This document shows positions 5,095 to 12,605 of a stretch of DNA of 17,882 bases, piece by piece. Position numbers and translations under genes: made by a program. Location: contig JAWWBN010000052.1 of NCBI GenBank assembly GCA_033720955.1, positions 1 through 17,882 on the forward strand, written 5' to 3'. Source of the stretch: JAWWBN01 sp033720955. GTDB lineage: Bacteria > Acidobacteriota > Thermoanaerobaculia > Multivoradales > JAHEKO01. Below the pieces are notes generated by a model. The model was not told the origin of the DNA. It did no database searches and worked only from the letters and a program-made list of their open reading frames with translations. Positions within the stretch are counted from its first letter, which is position 1, and the number at the start of each line of letters is the position of its first letter.

Positions 5095-6606
5095 ATGCCG
5101 ATCCCTCTGCTCGAGCGCGTGCTCGCCCACGGCGACCGGCCCGCGGTCCTCGACGCCGAGGGGCGGCACCCCTACACCGAGCTGATCGACGCCTCGGCCC
5201 GGGCGGCCCGCCGGCTCCTGGCCGGACGGTCCGACCTCGGGGAGGGCCGGGTAGCCTTCCTGACCCCTCCCGGCGCGGTCTACCCGACGGTGCAGTGGGG
5301 CATCTGGCGCGCCGGCGGTGTCGCCGTGCCCCTCTCGACGCTGCACCCGCCCCCGGAGCTGGCCTACACGGTGGAGGACTCGGGCGCCGAGATCGTGGTG
5401 GGGCACCCCGGCTTCGAGGAGCGGCTCCGGCCGGTGGCCGAGGCGGCGGGGAGACGGTACCTGTCGACCGCCGCGCTGCTGGCGCCCGCCGGGGAGCCGG
5501 CGGGAGAGCTGCCGGACGTGGAGGCCGGACGCCGCGCCACGATCGTCTACACCAGCGGCACCACCAGCCGGCCGAAGGGGGCGGTCACCTCCCACGCCGC
5601 CATGGCCGCCCAGATCTCCTCGCTGGTCGAGGCCTGGGGGTGGCGGGCCGACGACCGCATCCTGCTGGCGCTCCCCCTCCACCACGTGCACGGCATCGTC
5701 AACGTCGCCGGCTGCGCCCAGTGGAGCGGCGCCCTGTGCGAGATGCCCCCCGGCTTCGACGCCGAGCGGGTCTGGGAGCGCTTCGCCTCGGGGGAGCTCA
5801 CCCTGTTCATGGCGGTGCCCACCATCTACCGCCGGCTGATCGCCGTCTGGGAGGAGGCGCCGGAGAGCCGGCGGCGGCGCTGGAGCGAGGGCGCCCGGCG
5901 GCTGCGGCTCATGGTCTCGGGCTCGGCCGCGCTGCCCGTCCCCACCCTGGAGCGGTGGCGGGAGATCGCCGGGCACACCCTGCTCGAGCGTTACGGCATG
6001 ACCGAGACCGGGATGATCCTCTCCAACCCGCTCGACGGAGAGCGCCGGCCCGGCTGCGTGGGAGCGCCCCTGCCCGGGGTGGAGGTCCGCCGCGTGGACG
6101 AGGGGGGTGAGGTCGTGGAGGACCCCGCGACGCCGGCGGAGGTCGAGGTCCGCGGACCGGGTCTCTTCCGCGAGTACTGGGGCAGCTCCGAGGCCACGGC
6201 CGACGCCTTCCGGGACGGCTGGTTCCGCACCGGCGACGTGGCGGTGGTCGAGGAGGGCAGCTACCGTCTGCTGGGGCGCAAGAGCGTCGACATCGTCAAG
6301 ACCGGCGGCTACAAGGTCTCCGCCCTGGAGGTCGAGGAGGTGCTGCGGACCCATCCGGCCATCGCCGAGTGCGCCGTTGTGGGCGTGCCCGACCCGGAGT
6401 GGGGCGAGCGCGTCGCGGTGGCGGTGGAGCTGGCCGACGGCGGCGAGCTGACCCTCGACGAGCTGCGGGCCTGGGCCAGGGAGCGGCTGGCCGTCTACAA
6501 GGTCCCCAGCCGGCTGCGGGTGGTGGAGACGCTGCCACGCAACGCGCTGGGCAAGGTGGTCAAGCCGGAGTTGGCGAAGAGCCTCGCCGGGGCAGCACCG
6601 CGTTGA
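5095..6606 (+). CDS. Malonyl-CoA synthetase-like acyl-CoA ligase (MatB/ACSF3 type)
   Basis: A 503-residue member of the ANL adenylating superfamily. Motifs in order: phosphate-binding YTSGTTSRPKG (TSGTT at 153-157), LPLHHVHGIVNV, VSGSAALPVPTLERW, YGMTETGM (300-307), the hinge-proximal TGD at 379-381, the RKSVDIVKTGGYKVSALEVEE stretch and the catalytic lysine Lys487 in NALGK. The reaction is ATP-dependent ligation of a carboxylic acid to CoA through an acyl-adenylate. The SGSAALP/RYGMTETGM/NPLDGERRPG signature and the compact length resemble malonyl-CoA synthetases, so malonate or methylmalonate is the best guess, though a medium-chain substrate cannot be excluded. It sits 5 nt after the phosphopantetheinyl transferase. 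Its 3' end overlaps the converging permease gene by 47 nt. Confidence 0.82.
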   Translation: MPIPLLERVLAHGDRPAVLDAEGRHPYTELIDASARAARRLLAGRSDLGEGRVAFLTPPGAVYPTVQWGIWRAGGVAVPLSTLHPPPELAYTVEDSGAEIVVGHPGFEERLRPVAEAAGRRYLSTAALLAPAGEPAGELPDVEAGRRATIVYTSGTTSRPKGAVTSHAAMAAQISSLVEAWGWRADDRILLALPLHHVHGIVNVAGCAQWSGALCEMPPGFDAERVWERFASGELTLFMAVPTIYRRLIAVWEEAPESRRRRWSEGARRLRLMVSGSAALPVPTLERWREIAGHTLLERYGMTETGMILSNPLDGERRPGCVGAPLPGVEVRRVDEGGEVVEDPATPAEVEVRGPGLFREYWGSSEATADAFRDGWFRTGDVAVVEEGSYRLLGRKSVDIVKTGGYKVSALEVEEVLRTHPAIAECAVVGVPDPEWGERVAVAVELADGGELTLDELRAWARERLAVYKVPSRLRVVETLPRNALGKVVKPELAKSLAGAAPR

Positions 6607-7888
6607 GCACCAGCGCCGTGAGCCCGCCGGCGATGAGCCCCGAGCCGAAGAAGGTCCGAAGCCCCTCCGGGAGCTGGGCCAGCGCCTCGGGTCGCGCCTC
6701 GACCCCCAGACCCAGCCCCAGCGACACCGCCAGGATCACCAGGTTCCGCCGCCGGAGCTCGACCCCCCGGTGAAAGATCGCGGCGCCGCTCGAGAAGATC
6801 ATGGCGAACATGATCAGCCCGCCGCCGCCGATGACCGGCGCCGGGATGGTGGCGAAGAGGGCGCCCACCTTGGGCACCAGGCCCAGCGCCACCAGGAAGA
6901 CGCCGCCGACGGCGGTGACGTGGCGGCTGACCACCCCCGTGAAGTTGACCAGGCCCACGTTCTGGGAGAACGAGGTGTTGGGAAAGGCCGACACCAGGGC
7001 GGCCAGCCCGCTCATCACGCCGTCGGCCACCAGGCCGCCGCGGAGCTCGCGCCGCGTGGGCTCGCGGCCCACGGCGGCCACCGTGCCCGAGATGTCGCCG
7101 ATGGTCTCCATGGTCGAGACGACGTAGATGAAGGCCATCACGGCGATGGGCGCCCACGCGAAGTCGAGGCCGAAAGGGGCGAAGCGGGGCAGGGCGAACC
7201 AGCCCGCCTCGGCCACCGCGTCCAGCTCCACCCGGCCCAGCGCCAGGGCGGTCAGGTAGCCGGCGATCACGCCGAGGAGGATCGACCCGTAGGAGAGGAA
7301 GCCGCGGGCGTACTGGTTGAGCAGCAGGGTGACCAGGAAGGCCACCGCGGCGATCCCCAGGTTGGTGGGCGAGCCGTAGTCGGCTGCCCCCTTGCCGCCG
7401 GCGGCGTAGTCGATCCCCACCGGGATGAGGGTCAGCCCGATCAGCATCACCACGATGCCGTTGACCAGGGGCGGAAAGAGCCTCTTCAGCCGGCCGATCG
7501 AGAACCCGAGGACGATCTCCACCGACGCGGCCACCAGGCAGGCACCGAAGACGACCGCCAGACCGTGCTCGCGGCCGATGCCGATGATGGCGCCCAGGAA
7601 GGCGATGGAGGTGCCCATGACCACCGGGAGGCGCCCCCCCACCGGGCCCACCGGGTACGACTGCACCACGGTGGCGACGCCGGCCATCATCAGCACCATC
7701 TGGATCAGCAGCGCCTCGTCGGCCACCGTGAGCGCCAGGGCGCCGGCCACCAGGATCGGGGTCGTGATGTTCCCCAGCAGCATCGCCAGTACGTGCTGCA
7801 GACCGAGCGGCACCGCCTCTCTCAGCGGCGGGCGGTCGTCGATGCCGAAGACCACCTTGACCGGGCGGTGGCCGGAGCCGCCGCTCAC
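6560..7888 (-). CDS. NCS2 family nucleobase permease (xanthine/uracil type)
   Basis: A 442-residue polytopic inner-membrane transporter of the NCS2/NAT family, which imports purines or pyrimidines with a cation. Diagnostic features are the GLQH motif in the first membrane segment (His32), the METIGD motif with substrate-binding Glu261, and the NAT signature QNVGLVNFTGVVSR at 309-322. The Gln-Asn start of that signature and the purine-type ME-TIGD motif point to xanthine or uric acid rather than uracil, but this is inference. The hydrophobic segments are continuous and full length. Its GTG start overlaps the stop of the upstream MOSC gene by 4 nt, so the two are coupled. With XdhC, MocA and CoxE proteins nearby, import of a purine for a Mo-dependent dehydrogenase is plausible. 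Confidence 0.88.
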   Translation of the reverse strand: MSGGSGHRPVKVVFGIDDRPPLREAVPLGLQHVLAMLLGNITTPILVAGALALTVADEALLIQMVLMMAGVATVVQSYPVGPVGGRLPVVMGTSIAFLGAIIGIGREHGLAVVFGACLVAASVEIVLGFSIGRLKRLFPPLVNGIVVMLIGLTLIPVGIDYAAGGKGAADYGSPTNLGIAAVAFLVTLLLNQYARGFLSYGSILLGVIAGYLTALALGRVELDAVAEAGWFALPRFAPFGLDFAWAPIAVMAFIYVVSTMETIGDISGTVAAVGREPTRRELRGGLVADGVMSGLAALVSAFPNTSFSQNVGLVNFTGVVSRHVTAVGGVFLVALGLVPKVGALFATIPAPVIGGGGLIMFAMIFSSGAAIFHRGVELRRRNLVILAVSLGLGLGVEARPEALAQLPEGLRTFFGSGLIAGGLTALVLNAVLPRRGSSPTPA

Positions 7889-8340
7889 GGCGCCGGCGCG
7901 TCCGTCGTGCCGGTCTCCCAGCCGACCGGGTCGCCCACCCTGATCTCGCCCCCTTCGAGAACCTCGCCGTAGGCGCCGCCGCCCCAGGCCGGCTCGAGAG
8001 CCGCCTGCAGGCCGGGATGGGCCTCGTTCATCTGCCGGCAGGGCCGGGTCTCACCATGGATCAGGATGCGCCCGTGGCCGATCTTGAGAACGCGGTCGCG
8101 GCTCCGCTCGAGGTCCAACCCGCTGATCAGCAGGTTGGCGCGGCGGGCCGCGGGATCGACGGGGGCGCCCAGCTCCCGCTCCACCTCGCTCCAGCGCTCG
8201 GCGCTCAGGATGGTCACCTGACGCCTGCCGCCCTGCTCGACGTTGCCCTCGAGCCCCCGGCCGGGCACCAGCCGGGCCCGCTCGCGGCCGTCCATGGGTC
8301 CTTTGCGCACCCGCTTGACCCAGATCTTCTCGAGCTTCAT
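7885..8340 (-). CDS. MOSC domain protein
   Basis: A 151-residue, single-domain MOSC protein. MOSC domains, as in the Mo-cofactor sulfurase C-terminus and YiiM/YuaD-type proteins, bind molybdenum cofactor or carry sulfur through a conserved cysteine. The fold signature is GRGLEGNVEQGGRRQVTIL, then RANLLISGLDL, then the cysteine motif GETRPCRQMNEA with Cys101. The protein has no other domain. I chose the ATG at 8340; a longer reading would need a TTG at 8370 and would run into the divergent promoter. The stop overlaps the GTG of the permease (GTGA), forming a two-gene operon. The context of a purine permease and Mo-cofactor genes in the same window suggests a role in Mo-hydroxylase maturation or in handling related substrates. 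Confidence 0.85.
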   Translation of the reverse strand: MKLEKIWVKRVRKGPMDGRERARLVPGRGLEGNVEQGGRRQVTILSAERWSEVERELGAPVDPAARRANLLISGLDLERSRDRVLKIGHGRILIHGETRPCRQMNEAHPGLQAALEPAWGGGAYGEVLEGGEIRVGDPVGWETGTTDAPAP

Positions 8341-8347
8341 CCCGGCT

Positions 8348-8353
8348 AGTCTA
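8348..8353 (-). promoter_or_regulatory. Candidate -10 (TAGACT) of the MOSC-permease operon
   Basis: On the minus strand TAGACT lies 7 nt before the ATG at 8340, with no clear Shine-Dalgarno. It shares a 38-nt intergenic region with a divergent -10 on the plus strand. Confidence 0.4.
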
Positions 8354-8365
8354 AACCGCCGCCCG

Positions 8366-8371
8366 TACAAT
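8366..8371 (+). promoter_or_regulatory. Candidate -10 (TACAAT) of the exported EEP-family gene
   Basis: TACAAT matches the bacterial -10 consensus at five of six positions and lies 7 nt before the ATG at 8379, so transcription would begin at or next to the start codon. The spacer CTCCCCG has no Shine-Dalgarno. Its expected -35 would overlap the divergent -10 at 8348-8353. Confidence 0.5.
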
Positions 8372-8378
8372 CTCCCCG

Positions 8379-9845
8379 ATGCTTCTCCGTGCTCTCGCCC
8401 TCCTCCTGCCAGTGGCGCTCGGGCCCTCCGTCGCCGTGGCGGCGGGCCTCGCGGTGCTCCACGACGGCTCCTTCCGCGAGTGGCGGCGGCTGGACCCCGT
8501 GGTCTCCGATCCCGGCGGCGACGGCGCGTCGGACGGGCTGGACCTCGGCCGCCTCTGGCTGGCCGACGACGGCGAGGCGCTCTACCTGCGTCTGGAGATC
8601 GGCCGCGAGACGATCCTCCAGAACCCTCCGACCGAGGCCGCCGGCAACGAGCTCAGGCTCTATCTCGACCTCGACGACGACACCGCCACCGGGCGCCAGG
8701 TCGAAGGGCTGGGAGCGGAGATGGAGGTCCGTTTCGGCGAGCGGCGGACCATCTTCTACGACCCCTCGGGCGCCGGCGAGAGCGTCGACGGGGGTCGCGC
8801 CGGCGTCGTCGCCCTGCCCACCCACTCCTCGGAGGCGTTCGAGATCCGGGTGGCGTTGCCTGCCGCCGCCGAGCGCCTGGCCCTGGTCCTCGCGGACGCG
8901 GCACCCGGCGGCGATCGGCTGCCCGACACCGGCGCGGCCGCCTACCGGTTGTCCGGGAAGGCCATCGGTCCGCCGCGGCCGATCCCCCTGTCGCGCAAGA
9001 AGAGGACCGACTTCCGCCTGCTCAGCCTCAACGTGGAGGACTCGCTCATCGCCAAGCTCCCCGCCGTCTACCGGCGGCTGCTCCGGGCGACCGACCCCGA
9101 CCTGATCGCCCTGCAGTCGCTGCGCGACTGGGGACCGGCGGAGACCCTCGCCTTCGTCGAGGAGACCCTGCCGCCTCCCGACGGCCGGAGGTGGACCGCG
9201 GTGGGCCACGCCGACCTCGTCACCCTGAGCACCTTCCCGCTGCTGGCCTCGGCTCCCGTCGACGGCAACCTGGCGGTCCACGTGGACCTGCCCGCCGACC
9301 GCGACCTGGTGCTGGTCAACGTCCACCTCCCCTGCTGCGCCAACGACGCGGGCCGCGACGCCGAGAGCGACAACCTGGCCCTCTTCTGGCGCGACCTGCT
9401 GGAGGGCCGGGGCCTCTTCCCCGTCGCCCCGGACGACGCCGTGATCTACGCCGGCGACTTCAACTTCGTGGGCTTTCGGCGACAGCTCCTGGCGGTCCGC
9501 GACGGCCGCTTCGTGGACCCGTCCCACGGCCCCGGCTTCGACCCGGGGCGCGCTCGGGGCCGGCTCGCCACCGCGCCGCTGCGACACGTCGGAGAGCGCA
9601 CCACCGTCACCTGGCGGCGGACGACCTCCCCCTTCGCGCCGGGGCGGCTGGATTTCGTCTTCTACGCCGGCGACGCGCTCAAGCACCGCCGCAGCTACGT
9701 CCTGGACACCACCGAGCTCGCCGGCCGCGATCGCAGACGGGCCGGCCTGCGCCGCGCCGACACCGACCGCGCCTCCGACCACCTTCCGCTGGTGGCCGAC
9801 TTCCGTGTTCGCTCCGGGCTTCCCGCCCGTCCCGCCCGGCCCTAA
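8379..9845 (+). CDS. Exported endonuclease/exonuclease/phosphatase-family protein
   Basis: A 488-residue protein with an N-terminal Sec signal peptide (hydrophobic 4-22, likely cut near AVAA). It has a beta-rich region (about 25-195) of the kind that carries DLDDDTATGRQVEG-like acidic loops, and a C-terminal endonuclease/exonuclease/phosphatase fold (about 210-478). Fold motifs are LLSLNVE (Asn218), NVHLPCC (Asn314, His316), YAGDFN (Asp360, Asn362), RLDFVFY (Asp425) and SDHLPLV (Asp467, His468). The metal-binding glutamate that normally follows ALQ is missing: the sequence reads IALQSLRD, with Ser247 in its place. Activity may therefore be altered, or a different residue may bind the metal. 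The substrate (nucleic acid, sugar phosphate or phospholipid) cannot be told. Transcription probably starts at the ATG, from the TACAAT just upstream. Confidence 0.78.
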   Translation: MLLRALALLLPVALGPSVAVAAGLAVLHDGSFREWRRLDPVVSDPGGDGASDGLDLGRLWLADDGEALYLRLEIGRETILQNPPTEAAGNELRLYLDLDDDTATGRQVEGLGAEMEVRFGERRTIFYDPSGAGESVDGGRAGVVALPTHSSEAFEIRVALPAAAERLALVLADAAPGGDRLPDTGAAAYRLSGKAIGPPRPIPLSRKKRTDFRLLSLNVEDSLIAKLPAVYRRLLRATDPDLIALQSLRDWGPAETLAFVEETLPPPDGRRWTAVGHADLVTLSTFPLLASAPVDGNLAVHVDLPADRDLVLVNVHLPCCANDAGRDAESDNLALFWRDLLEGRGLFPVAPDDAVIYAGDFNFVGFRRQLLAVRDGRFVDPSHGPGFDPGRARGRLATAPLRHVGERTTVTWRRTTSPFAPGRLDFVFYAGDALKHRRSYVLDTTELAGRDRRRAGLRRADTDRASDHLPLVADFRVRSGLPARPARP

Positions 9846-9848
9846 GAT
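9843..9848 (+). promoter_or_regulatory. Candidate -10 (TAAGAT) overlapping the previous stop codon
   Basis: TAAGAT includes the TAA stop of the EEP-family gene and lies 6 nt before the GTG at 9855. There is no Shine-Dalgarno between them. It may give the saccharopine-dehydrogenase-like gene its own leaderless transcript, although co-transcription from upstream is equally possible. Confidence 0.3.
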
Positions 9849-9854
9849 CTGCCG

Positions 9855-11213
9855 GTGCGGCGCATCCTCGTCCTGGGGGCGGGACACAGCAGCCCCTTCC
9901 TGATCCGCTACCTTCTCCGCTGGGCGCCCGACCACGACTGGCGGGTGCGGGTGGTCGACCGCGATCCGGAGTTGGCCGCGCGGCGGGTGGACGGCCACCC
10001 CCTGGGTGAGGCGGCGCGGCTCGACGCCGCCTCGGCCGACGCGCTGGGGCGGGAGGTCGAGGGCGCCGACCTGGTCGTCGACCTCCTCCCCCCCTCCTTC
10101 CAGCGGGTGCTCACCCACGAGTGTCTCCGCCACCGCCGCTCTCTGGTCTCCGTCTCCTACGCGGAGCCGGCCACCCGGGCGCTCTCCAGCGAGGCGGTCC
10201 GGCGCGGCGTGCTGCTCCTCTTCGAGATGGGCCTCGACCCGGGGATCGACCACATGGCGACCATGGCGCTGGTGGAGAGACTCGCGAGCCGAGGCGCCGA
10301 GGTGGAGAGCTTTCTCTCCTACGGCGCCGGGCTGCCGGCCCCCGACTCGATCGCCAACCCGCTCTGCTACGCCATCACCTGGAACCCCATGAACGTCGTG
10401 ATGGCCGGGGAGGGCGGCGCCCTCTTCCTGCGCGACGGGCGTCTGCGGGCGCTGCCCCGGGAGCGTCTCTTCACCGCCACCTGGCCGGTGGAGATCGAGG
10501 GCGTCGGTACCCTCGAGGCGTACGCCAACCGCGACTCGCTGGCCTACCGCGACCTCTTCGGCCTTCGCTCCGCCCGCACCGTGGTGCGTGGCACCCTCCG
10601 CTACCCCGGCTGGTGCGCCGTCTGGAACGCGGTGATCCGGCTGGGTCTGCCCACCCGCGGACTCTCCGTGCCCGACCTGGCGGATCTCACCTTCGCCGAG
10701 CTGGTGGAGCTCTTTCTTCCCGCGGACGGCTCCGGCGCCACCGTCGAGGAGCGCGCGGGTCGCTTTCTGGGTCTGCGGCGCGACGACCCGGTCTTCGACA
10801 ATCTGCGCTGGCTGGGGCTCTTCTCGGACGAGCGGATCGGCTGCCGCGGATCGTCGCCGGCCGACGCCCTGGTGGAGCTCCTGAGCCGCCGGCTCACCCT
10901 GCCCGCCGGCGGCCGCGACCTGGTGATCCTCCGGCACGAGGTGGTGGCCCGCGAGGCCGACGGCGCCCGTCGCACCCGCGTCCTCTCGACGCTCCTGGAG
11001 CTGGGCAAGCCGCGCGGCTTCTCGGCCATGGCGCGGACCGTGGGTCTGCCGGCCGGCATCGCGGCGCGGCTCATCTCGACGGACCGGCTCGAGCTGGCCG
11101 GCTGCCACCTGCCGGTGGAGCCGGCCGTCTACCGGCCGGTGCTCGAGGAGCTGGCGCGGGAGGGTCTGGAGATCGAGGAGAGCGAGACCGAGCTGGCGCC
11201 GGCCGCGGCCTAG
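9855..11213 (+). CDS. Saccharopine dehydrogenase-like (glutamate-forming type) oxidoreductase
   Basis: A 452-residue NAD(P)-dependent enzyme of the saccharopine dehydrogenase/reductase family. The N-terminal Rossmann motif is VLGAGHSSPFLIRYLL (Gly8, Gly10), with VVDRD as the end of the second strand. Further landmarks are DLVVDLLPP, the SVSYAEPA segment, FEMGLDPGIDHMA and the middle-domain NPMNVVMAGEGG stretch. The family interconverts saccharopine with glutamate and 2-aminoadipate semialdehyde. It follows the previous gene by 9 nt and is followed, after 106 nt, by an AlaDH/PNT-type enzyme. Together these two resemble the two halves of the lysine-degrading enzyme AASS in split form, so lysine breakdown through saccharopine is the favoured pathway. 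GTG start, no Shine-Dalgarno. Confidence 0.85.
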   Translation: MRRILVLGAGHSSPFLIRYLLRWAPDHDWRVRVVDRDPELAARRVDGHPLGEAARLDAASADALGREVEGADLVVDLLPPSFQRVLTHECLRHRRSLVSVSYAEPATRALSSEAVRRGVLLLFEMGLDPGIDHMATMALVERLASRGAEVESFLSYGAGLPAPDSIANPLCYAITWNPMNVVMAGEGGALFLRDGRLRALPRERLFTATWPVEIEGVGTLEAYANRDSLAYRDLFGLRSARTVVRGTLRYPGWCAVWNAVIRLGLPTRGLSVPDLADLTFAELVELFLPADGSGATVEERAGRFLGLRRDDPVFDNLRWLGLFSDERIGCRGSSPADALVELLSRRLTLPAGGRDLVILRHEVVAREADGARRTRVLSTLLELGKPRGFSAMARTVGLPAGIAARLISTDRLELAGCHLPVEPAVYRPVLEELAREGLEIEESETELAPAAA

Positions 11214-11303
11214 CGATGGGGCGAAGGACGGACATTCCGTCCACCGCCGGCCTCTTCGCTGGAGATTCAGCCGGGGACGCGAGCGTGCGCGCGGCGGATT
11301 GCG

Positions 11304-11309
11304 TATCCT
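11304..11309 (+). promoter_or_regulatory. Candidate -10 (TATCCT) of the opine dehydrogenase gene
   Basis: TATCCT lies 10 nt before the ATG at 11320, again without a Shine-Dalgarno sequence. It is identical to the hexamer before the XdhC gene at 300. The rest of the 106-nt gap (11214-11319) shows nothing else I can name. Confidence 0.4.
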
Positions 11310-11319
11310 GTCACCCCTG

Positions 11320-12465
11320 ATGAGCCGTCTCGCCGCCGGGATCGTCGCCACGTCGCGCAAGGAGAACGAGCGCCGGGTGGCGATCCACCCGTCGCACCTG
11401 CCGCGGATCTCCGAGCGGACGCGCGCCGCGCTGACCTTCGAGACCGGCTACGGCGAGCCCTTCGGCGTCTCGGACGACCGGCTGCGGGAGCTGGGCGCCA
11501 AGACCGCCTCCCGGGTCGAGGTGATGGGGGGCAGCGACCTGGTGCTGCTGCCCAAGCCCCTGTCCGAGGACCTCCGGGAGATGCGGGACGGCGCGGTCCT
11601 CTGGGGCTGGCCCCACTGCGTCCAGCAGCGCGAGATCACCCAGGCGGCCATCGACCGCCGGCTGACGCTGATCGCCTTCGAGGCGATGTTCGCCTGGGAG
11701 CGGAGCGGCGCCCGGGGCCTCCACACCTTCTACAAGAACAACGAGCTGGCGGGCTACTGCGGGGTGCTCCACGCCCTCGAGCTGGCCGGCTGGGACGGCG
11801 CCTACGGGCCGCGCCGCTCGGCGGTGATCCTGGGCTTCGGGTCGGTCAGCCGGGGCGCCATCTACGCCCTCCGGGGCCGCGGCTTCGACGACCTGACGGT
11901 CCTGACCCAGCGCCCGCCCCACCTGGTGCGGGATCAGCTCCCCGGCTGCCGTCACGGTCAGATGCGGGGGCGCGGCGAAGCGAGCGGGCCCATGCGCCAC
12001 CTTTTCCCGGGCGAGGAGGAGCGGCCCCTGGCCGAGCTCCTCGCAGCGAGCGATCTGATCGTCAACGGCACCCTACAGGACCCCGAGCGGCCCCTCTTCT
12101 ACCTGGCCGAGGGGGACGAGACGCGCCTGCGCCCCGGGGCGGTGATCGTGGACGTGAGCTGCGACGAGGGGATGGGCTTCCCCTTCGCGCGGCCTACCTC
12201 TTTCGAGGCGCCGGCCTTCCGGGTCGGCCAGGGCGCCCTCTACTACGCGGTGGACCACACCCCGACCTACCTGTGGGACTCGGCCTCCTGGGAAATCTCG
12301 GAAGCGCTCCTGCCCTACCTCGAGAGCGTCCTCGCGGGACCCTCGGGCTGGGTGGCCGAGCCCACCATCGACAGGTCGATCGAGATTCGGGAGGGGGTCG
12401 TCCAGAACCCTACCGTGCTGTCGTTCCAGGGGCGCTCCGCGGAGTACCCGCACACGCCGCTCTGA
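11320..12465 (+). CDS. AlaDH/PNT-family opine dehydrogenase (lysine-ketoglutarate reductase or N5-carboxyethylornithine synthase type)
   Basis: A 381-residue enzyme of the alanine dehydrogenase/transhydrogenase superfamily. The N-terminus has the family motif RKENERRVAIHPSHL (13-27), then GYGEPFGVSD, LWGWPHCVQQREIT, FYKNNELAG (137-145) and a Rossmann motif VILGFGSVSRGAI (Gly172, Gly174). The WGWPH...ITQ and NNELAG motifs closely recall N5-(carboxyethyl)ornithine synthase, while the gene pair with saccharopine dehydrogenase recalls the lysine-2-oxoglutarate reductase half of AASS. Both reactions are reductive condensations of a basic amino acid with an oxo acid, so sequence alone does not separate them; context favours lysine to saccharopine. 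I chose the ATG at 11320, next to a TATCCT box, over an in-frame ATG 7 codons upstream. Confidence 0.8.
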   Translation: MSRLAAGIVATSRKENERRVAIHPSHLPRISERTRAALTFETGYGEPFGVSDDRLRELGAKTASRVEVMGGSDLVLLPKPLSEDLREMRDGAVLWGWPHCVQQREITQAAIDRRLTLIAFEAMFAWERSGARGLHTFYKNNELAGYCGVLHALELAGWDGAYGPRRSAVILGFGSVSRGAIYALRGRGFDDLTVLTQRPPHLVRDQLPGCRHGQMRGRGEASGPMRHLFPGEEERPLAELLAASDLIVNGTLQDPERPLFYLAEGDETRLRPGAVIVDVSCDEGMGFPFARPTSFEAPAFRVGQGALYYAVDHTPTYLWDSASWEISEALLPYLESVLAGPSGWVAEPTIDRSIEIREGVVQNPTVLSFQGRSAEYPHTPL

Positions 12466-12488
12466 CGCTCGACCTGTCTGGGAGTCTG

Positions 12489-12573
12489 TGGTGCCGAAGG
12501 CCGGACTCGAACCGGCACGGGTTGCCCCACACGGCCCTCAACCGTGCGCGTCTACCAATTCCGCCACTTCGGC
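12489..12573 (-). tRNA. tRNA-Leu (anticodon GAG)
   Basis: Reading the minus strand gives a complete 85-nt type II tRNA. It has a 7-bp acceptor stem (GCCGAAG with CTTCGGC), a D arm with AATTGGTAGAC, an anticodon arm CACGG-TTGAGGG-CCGTG with anticodon GAG at 12537-12539, a long variable arm, a T arm GCCGG-TTCGAGT-CCGGC, and an encoded CCA. It reads CUC and CUU leucine codons, and CUC is heavily used here. It follows secG after 32 nt and could be co-transcribed with the glycolytic operon. Confidence 0.96.
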
Positions 12574-12605
12574 TCGGAGGTCAATCTACCAGAGCTCCCG
12601 GGGGT

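Noticed and set aside
8346..11360. A 1004-residue open frame on the minus strand
   Set aside because: It lies opposite two well-supported plus-strand genes. Its composition is the GC-driven mirror of their codon bias, and it has no recognisable domain.
12466..12488. A terminator between the converging opine dehydrogenase gene and the tRNA
   Set aside because: The gap is only 23 nt and shows no stem with a U-tract.
12489..12573. The tRNA as a possible selenocysteine tRNA, given the nearby UGA gene
   Set aside because: The anticodon is GAG and the acceptor stem is the normal 7 bp; the long variable arm is that of a leucine tRNA.
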